Source: Endozoicomonas montiporae CL-33
GTDB taxonomy: Bacteria > Pseudomonadota > Gammaproteobacteria > Pseudomonadales > Endozoicomonadaceae
NCBI RefSeq assembly: GCF_001583435.1
Contig: NZ_CP013251.1
Coordinates: forward strand, 5,097,215 to 5,161,214
Reading direction: 5' to 3'
DNA: 64,000 nucleotides
The position numbers were made by a program, and so were the translations under genes. Shown one piece after another: positions 60,043-64,000 of the stretch. The notes beneath the pieces were generated by a model that saw only the letters and a list, made by a program, of their open reading frames with translations, did not search any database and was not told where the DNA came from. The first letter of the stretch is position 1. Every line of letters begins with the position of its first letter.

Positions 60043-60741
60043 CTAAACCCTCCAGCCACATACAACAGCATTAAGCCTACGGGCTTCTTTTCTGGCTTGC
60101 TGGTGAGAGTTAAACGACAGGACAATGTAACCACGTACACGACGGTTACACAGGATTGGTGAATGACCTTCAAGTAAGGCAAGACGGCAGGTGATAGCCA
60201 TAGGACAGTCTCCTTGTATTGTGGAGCCTGTCACCCAGAGTGATAATTCTGATTTGGTGACAGGACTGAAAGGGTTATCACCACCGGCATACAAGGAAAC
60301 CGGCCTACCCGAAGGTAGCCCCTTCAGCCCTGCCATAAACTGGTAGGTATGCTGAAAATCTGGCAACAAAAAAGGACGATAAGCGTCCTGTTGCGCCTTG
60401 TATAATACCGGGGTGATAATCCGGGTTACAGATTTTGCTGTAACGCTAATTACATTACCGTAACGTTCCATTACTGGCAATTGGTAATTTAAATATAGGC
60501 TGGTGGTTTGTCCTTCCTCTTGCCCTTGCTGGCTGTTTTTCTTGTGTTGTTCTTTGTGGTGTTCATGCTCCGCAAACCCACATAGCACAAGGGTTACCCT
60601 CTGTTGCTCTTTTGGTTGCTCATCACTGGGCAATACTCGCCCCCTGACGGTTATGTCATTTAACATCTCATCACCTGAACTTGAATGCGCCAGAGTAGCA
60701 AGGGGACTTTTCTCCCTTTGGGACTTCTTACCCCTTTTCAC
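60043..60741 (-). CDS. Ash/Icd-like phage-satellite protein (tentative)
   Basis: The 232-aa protein has a poorly structured, charged N-terminal third (EHEHHKEQHKKNSQQGQEEG). Its middle reads FMAGLKGLPSGRPVSLYAGG, which resembles the Ash family motif of P4-like prophages. The end (CRLALLEGHSPILCNRRVRGYIVLSFNSHQQARKEARRLN) resembles host division inhibitor Icd-like proteins. Both traits go with P4-type elements. The assignment is from memory of the families and is tentative. Confidence 0.5.
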   Translation of the reverse strand: MKRGKKSQREKSPLATLAHSSSGDEMLNDITVRGRVLPSDEQPKEQQRVTLVLCGFAEHEHHKEQHKKNSQQGQEEGQTTSLYLNYQLPVMERYGNVISVTAKSVTRIITPVLYKAQQDAYRPFLLPDFQHTYQFMAGLKGLPSGRPVSLYAGGDNPFSPVTKSELSLWVTGSTIQGDCPMAITCRLALLEGHSPILCNRRVRGYIVLSFNSHQQARKEARRLNAVVCGWRV

Positions 60742-60781
60742 TGTTAGCTACCCTGTATGTTTTCTGAATCGAAGATTGCCG

Positions 60782-61177
60782 TTAGCTGGCTTGTTCATGG
60801 GGTACAGTGTCGGGGAATTGATCCACCAGCATTGAAGCAAGGTCATTGCTTAGTGGTTCGGCCCCCCGTTTCACACGGTATTGATTCAGGTGGTTAAGTG
60901 CTTCTCTGGCTGCTTTACGATCTGGCAAGCGATAGCGTTTAAAGTTGGCCTGATCACCATCTTTACGGGTGTAGGGGTCTTGGTGGCGAGCAATAACAAT
61001 GCCCTGCTTACCCAGTCGTGAAACGTCCGTGTTTAGGCAACTGCTCCAGAACAAACCGGGTTGATGCTGGAAGGGATAGCCTTTGTACGGGCTGGCAACT
61101 TCAATCTGACGTAAGCCCTTCAATCCTGTTTCAAGAAAAGCATACAGGCTGTTTTCTAATTTCGTTGGCTGCTTCAT
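60782..61177 (-). CDS. Small element protein, unknown
   Basis: From the ATG at 61177 (AAGGAA eight bases upstream) it is 131 aa. The middle (SRLGKQGIVIARHQDPYTRKDGDQANFKRYRL) resembles a winged-helix wing-and-turn pattern, but this is weak. It lies between alpA and the Ash-like gene, where satellites often encode replication or copy-number regulators. No family is recognised. Confidence 0.58.
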   Translation of the reverse strand: MKQPTKLENSLYAFLETGLKGLRQIEVASPYKGYPFQHQPGLFWSSCLNTDVSRLGKQGIVIARHQDPYTRKDGDQANFKRYRLPDRKAAREALNHLNQYRVKRGAEPLSNDLASMLVDQFPDTVPHEQAS

Positions 61178-61242
61178 AATGATCATTCCTTGTGAGGTAG
61201 CGGGCTTTCCGGTGGGGGACTGGTCGCCCGTTGTCCTTGCCT

Positions 61243-61485
61243 TCATGCGGCTTCTGTCTGACGTTGCTTTTCCCAGTGTTCGAGTAAAGACTGCTTCCAA
61301 CGAACACAGCGCGGTCCCATCTGTACCGGCTTTGGAAAATTCACATTGTCGTCATTCATCCAACGATATAGAGTCGTGTTGCCAATTCTGTAACGGCCTA
61401 ATACCTGCTGTCGGGTGAGATACAATTCTGACTGTTGTCTGATTGCTGGCTGGTGGGTCTGGTTGGACTGTGCTTGAGTATTCAT
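61243..61485 (-). CDS. alpA: AlpA-family excisionase/regulator
   Basis: This is an 80-aa MerR-like winged-helix protein from the ATG at 61485; a start three codons upstream is possible. LYLTRQQVLGRYRIGNTTLYRWM is the HTH, and FPKPVQMGPRCVRWKQSLLEHWEKQR is the typical AlpA ending. AlpA proteins activate int or direct excision in P4-like elements. Two AAAACCGTATA sites lie 135-170 bp upstream. Confidence 0.88.
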   Translation of the reverse strand: MNTQAQSNQTHQPAIRQQSELYLTRQQVLGRYRIGNTTLYRWMNDDNVNFPKPVQMGPRCVRWKQSLLEHWEKQRQTEAA

Positions 61486-61620
61486 GCGTAGCATCCGTGT
61501 CTGTTAAACCGTAGTTACAGATAGCCATGCTATGCGGGGGAAGGTACGTTTTTTTGGTGAAGCTTCCCGTGTTGTGCTTTGACTATCCACGGGAATGAGA
61601 CTAAGAGGGTCAGGACTGAA

Positions 61621-61655
61621 AAAACCGTATAATTCGGATAAAAAAACCGTATACG
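61621..61655. promoter_or_regulatory. Pair of AAAACCGTATA sites upstream of alpA
   Basis: AAAACCGTATA occurs at 61621-61631 and 61643-61653, 22 bp apart (about two helical turns). The second extends to the palindrome CCGTATACGG. The same 11 bases lie near the element's left end at 53552. A binding site for AlpA or another element regulator is likely. Confidence 0.55.
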
Positions 61656-61659
61656 GAAA

Positions 61660-62514
61660 TTAGTTGTACTCCTGTATCAGTTTCAGTGCTTCTGATATTT
61701 TTCGTTCGGAGCTTTTCAGGTATCTGTCTTTTTTGAACCGCTCTAACAGTACATCCCTTATGCTTTCGGCTGAAATTCTACCTGATGAAAGTTTCATTTT
61801 CTTACGCTCCAACGGCCTTTTTCCAGTGTCATCCAATTCGGCTAAAACTGTTACCAATGCCCCTATAATTGTTAAGTATGACTCTTTTGTTCTATCAGAA
61901 GGTTCGACGCTTTCACCCTTTTCAGGCAGAAACGATATTTGCTTCTGATGATCAATCAAACATTTTTCTACATAGCTTGATATTTTTGAAAAAAAACTAA
62001 CGCTATATTCGTCGTCTGGAGACTCTTCATCAATGCTGCTGTAACTACCTTTAAAGGCATTTATATAAACAGACAATACATCCCGTGTAATTCTTATTTC
62101 TCGCCCAATGTGATAGTCCATTTCAAGAAATAAGTCTTGTAAATCTTCCGTCCAATAATCCGATAGAGTATAACCTTTGCTCTCTATCCACTGTCCTAAA
62201 TCCCACGGCGAGATAAAAATTTCAGATAATTCTGGTTCATGGTAATCATTAAATAAACCTTTTTGAGAATAGAAATTATCGGAGTTTATATCGCCCTCTC
62301 GCAAAGCCTCCAATAGTTCATCTTGAATCTTTTCTCTTAAGTGGCTCGTATCACTTAAAAATTTTTCGGTAAACAAATCTTCAAAAGATTTTATAGTAAG
62401 TTCGTCAATGTTAGGACTATAGGCGCACTCCCTGACAACAAGGGTAACAGCGTCTTTCAAGGAAAGAATCTGATCCTGAGAAGCTCCAACGTCTTCAAAA
62501 TTATCTACTAGCAT
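61660..62514 (-). CDS. Cargo protein of unknown function
   Basis: From the ATG at 62514 it is 284 aa. Its base composition is clearly more AT-rich than its neighbours, a sign of separate acquisition. It is acidic and mostly helical, with SPWDLGQWIESKGYTLSDYWTEDLQDLF in the middle and SAESIRDVLLERFKKDRYLKSSERKISEALKLI at the end. There is no signal peptide, membrane helix or recognised catalytic motif. It lies between alpA and a toxin-antitoxin pair, the usual cargo position in satellites. Confidence 0.7.
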   Translation of the reverse strand: MLVDNFEDVGASQDQILSLKDAVTLVVRECAYSPNIDELTIKSFEDLFTEKFLSDTSHLREKIQDELLEALREGDINSDNFYSQKGLFNDYHEPELSEIFISPWDLGQWIESKGYTLSDYWTEDLQDLFLEMDYHIGREIRITRDVLSVYINAFKGSYSSIDEESPDDEYSVSFFSKISSYVEKCLIDHQKQISFLPEKGESVEPSDRTKESYLTIIGALVTVLAELDDTGKRPLERKKMKLSSGRISAESIRDVLLERFKKDRYLKSSERKISEALKLIQEYN

Positions 62515-62608
62515 CACTGCCTCCAGTGATACCCACAAACTGATAGGCCAGACAAAGCGGGTGGGTTATCCGCTCTTTCGGGTACGCTTCCCTAGTCCAG
62601 CCAAACGC

Positions 62609-62869
62609 TTAACGGTAAACCTCTTTACGGTGGCCCACCTTCACAACTTCGATTAGCAGTTGTCCGTTGTGTATCTGGTACACGATCCGGTAATCACCAG
62701 ACCTTACCCGGTATGTGTGTTCTGTCCCTGCCAGTTTCCGGCATCCGTCCGGGTGCGGATCGTCTGTCAGTGATTCAGCAAGAGCCACCAGCTTAACGAC
62801 TGCTGCCTTTGGTAGCTTCCTGAGTTCTTTCTGTGCTGACTTCTTCCAGCGTAATGCGTACCGCCTCAT
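62609..62869 (-). CDS. relE: RelE/ParE-superfamily toxin
   Basis: This is an 86-aa mRNA interferase-like toxin. The sequence RWKKSAQKELRKLPKAAVVKL and the core GTEHTYRVRSGDYRIVYQI, then VVKVGHRKEVYR, is the classical RelE fold with its Arg, Tyr and His residues. It overlaps the antitoxin stop by 4 bp, in antitoxin-first order. Confidence 0.9.
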   Translation of the reverse strand: MRRYALRWKKSAQKELRKLPKAAVVKLVALAESLTDDPHPDGCRKLAGTEHTYRVRSGDYRIVYQIHNGQLLIEVVKVGHRKEVYR

Positions 62870-63063
62870 AGTTTGCCGTCTGCTTTCAGAGACTTAATAA
62901 GCTCCTCATGGGATACAGTCTCTTCTTCCCGGCGTTCTGCTACGGTTGCCAAATCCTCAAGGTCTTCTAAAAGTTCTTGATACTGACCAACCGGCAAGAC
63001 GACAGATACACGGTTGCCCTGATCGTCTGTAATGTATTGCGGTTTCTGTTGTCTGACTGGCAT
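62866..63063 (-). CDS. Antitoxin of the RelE-like toxin (Phd/RelB type)
   Basis: The 65-aa protein has an N-terminal DNA-binding strand-helix region (QYITDDQGNRVSVVLPVGQYQELLEDLED) and a charged tail that would wrap the toxin. The phrase VVLPVGQYQELLEDLEDL is typical of Phd/RelB partners of RelE toxins. It helps keep the element in the population. Confidence 0.87.
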   Translation of the reverse strand: MPVRQQKPQYITDDQGNRVSVVLPVGQYQELLEDLEDLATVAERREEETVSHEELIKSLKADGKL

Positions 63064-63131
63064 TGTGTTTTGCCTCTATCTTGATAAAGCCACTTTCTAG
63101 GGGTTTTAGGGGTGTCCTACCCTATGTGTTT

Positions 63132-64000
63132 TTATAAATTACTTTGTTGGCTGGTGGACTGTTTGTACTGTTCAAAATCCACCAGCTTTGTATTCTCGCC
63201 CTTGATAATTTTTTCAAGTAAAGCATCGTAACGCTTTAACGCTTCCCGCTTTTCTGGCAAGCGGTCTGAATGGTCATAGTGTTTACTTTCAATACTTCCA
63301 TCCTCCCGACTCTGTAACAGAAAGCGTTGCTCTTGCAGAACCCGGCTTTCAATCAGCAAATTCGTAGCGGTTGTGCGAATATCCTTAGCCGTGAAACTTT
63401 CCGGCAACTCTTCGCCTTTTGCCTTGGCTTCTGCCTCCAGATAGAAACAATAGTCCCTAATCCTGTGACTGAAAGTAGAAATATTAATAGGGCCCCTACC
63501 ATTAGCACTGAAAGGCCATTCAAAGTTACCTGATATTATCGCTACCTCTTCCAGAATACTGACAGCCCTGTTAGTCAGTGGCATAACCCGCTTTTTAGGA
63601 ATACCGCCTTTCCCCTTGCGCTCGATAAACGTAAACGTTCGTCTGTTAAAGTCTATGTCTGACCACTTACACTGTCGTAACTGCTCCGGTCTATTGCCTG
63701 CTGTAGCCAACATGAAACGTAGTAACAAGCCGTATATAGGCGATCTGTTACTTAATATTGTGCTGAAGTCATGCCATAGCCGGTGTATTTCTTCGTGTGA
63801 CAAATAGCGGTCTCTGACCCGTTCGTAGTCTGTTTGTCTTGGTACTGCTGCTACAGGGTTGTGCTCAATTAGAAAACGCTTACCGTGTGCCAATTGTTCA
63901 CGGGGATCATTATCAGCTTTCATTCCGTATTCATAAGCGGCGTGTAGGTAGCTTCTTAACCGGTTGCTGGTGGTCGTTATCCCTTTCTCGATCATGCGTC
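63132..64000 (-). CDS. int: Tyrosine integrase of the element (5' end outside the window)
   Basis: At least 289 codons of a site-specific recombinase are visible; the frame stays open through the right edge, so the N-terminal arm-binding part is missing. Catalytic Arg is in LATAGNRPEQLRQCKW, a Lys in ERKGKGGIPKKRVMPL, Arg in FTAKDIRTTATNLL (with Lys in place of the usual first His) and Tyr in ESKHYDHSD. Its 3' flank is repeated in inverted form at 53376-53455 near the tRNA. It is expected to insert the element at tRNA-Ile2. Confidence 0.9.
   Translation of the reverse strand, partial: RMIEKGITTTSNRLRSYLHAAYEYGMKADNDPREQLAHGKRFLIEHNPVAAVPRQTDYERVRDRYLSHEEIHRLWHDFSTILSNRSPIYGLLLRFMLATAGNRPEQLRQCKWSDIDFNRRTFTFIERKGKGGIPKKRVMPLTNRAVSILEEVAIISGNFEWPFSANGRGPINISTFSHRIRDYCFYLEAEAKAKGEELPESFTAKDIRTTATNLLIESRVLQEQRFLLQSREDGSIESKHYDHSDRLPEKREALKRYDALLEKIIKGENTKLVDFEQYKQSTSQQSNL

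Overview
The window looks like a marine, host-associated gammaproteobacterium. An Endozoicomonas-type member of the Oceanospirillales is my best guess. It rests on the lptM-lysA-dapF-DUF484-xerC cluster opposite cyaY, a LapD/LapG adhesin switch, OmpC-like porins, and a large load of short dispersed repeats. No rRNA is present, so the genus is inference.

Positions 250-16150 form a galactoside and galactose block. A leftward cluster encodes beta-galactosidase (lacZ), a GPH-family galactoside symporter, a GH36 alpha-galactosidase and, further left, a LamB-type porin. Divergent from lacZ is a LacI-family regulator, and three near-identical LacI-type operators lie between them. Rightward galE-galT-galK follow, then a ~318-nt structured RNA repeat, two strong hairpins, an intrinsic terminator, galM, and a convergent second LacI/GalR-type regulator. 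Sugar would enter by the porin and symporter, be split by the two glycosidases, and the galactose be passed down the Leloir pathway.

Positions 16360-40556 are mostly housekeeping: a DASS-family carboxylate transporter, udp, a CurA-like reductase, xerC, DUF484, dapF, lysA, lptM (50 aa), cyaY, a BrnT/BrnA toxin-antitoxin pair, porins, tenA, ferritin, elbB, a retropepsin-like protease, pcnB-folK-panB-panC, pgi and add. Several loci are reshaped by repeats. A 161-207 bp MITE with GGAGGCTGTCCGAGAATAG ends occurs in three full and two half copies, and one copy supplies the C-terminus of LysA. Two segmental tandem duplications (cyaY/porin, and add/secreted protein/acs) leave partial gene copies at their joints.

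Positions 40680-52830 hold two paralogous secreted proteins of unknown function, a second copy of the structured RNA, acs, an SDR, a small outer-membrane barrel, yciH, an HD hydrolase, a DUF2333 protein and lapD. The lapG gene is split by an 855-bp IS1-family element flanked by an exact 8-bp target duplication.

From 53010 to the right edge lies an integrated element next to tRNA-Ile2(CAU). Its leftward genes are integrase (cut by the window edge), RelE/RelB-like toxin-antitoxin, a 292-aa unknown, AlpA, several small unknowns, an Ash/Icd-like protein, a P4-type primase, a DUF3987 replication protein, an HTH protein, an HNH nuclease and a zinc-ribbon protein. No capsid, portal, tail or terminase gene is visible, so a phage satellite or integrative mobilizable element fits better than a full prophage. 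Its left end keeps a decayed 3' end of a related integrase in the opposite orientation.

The best candidate for something undescribed is the structured RNA repeat at 13590-13907 and 43192-43511. The two copies differ by several compensatory or wobble changes in stems, and both start over the stop codon of the upstream gene.
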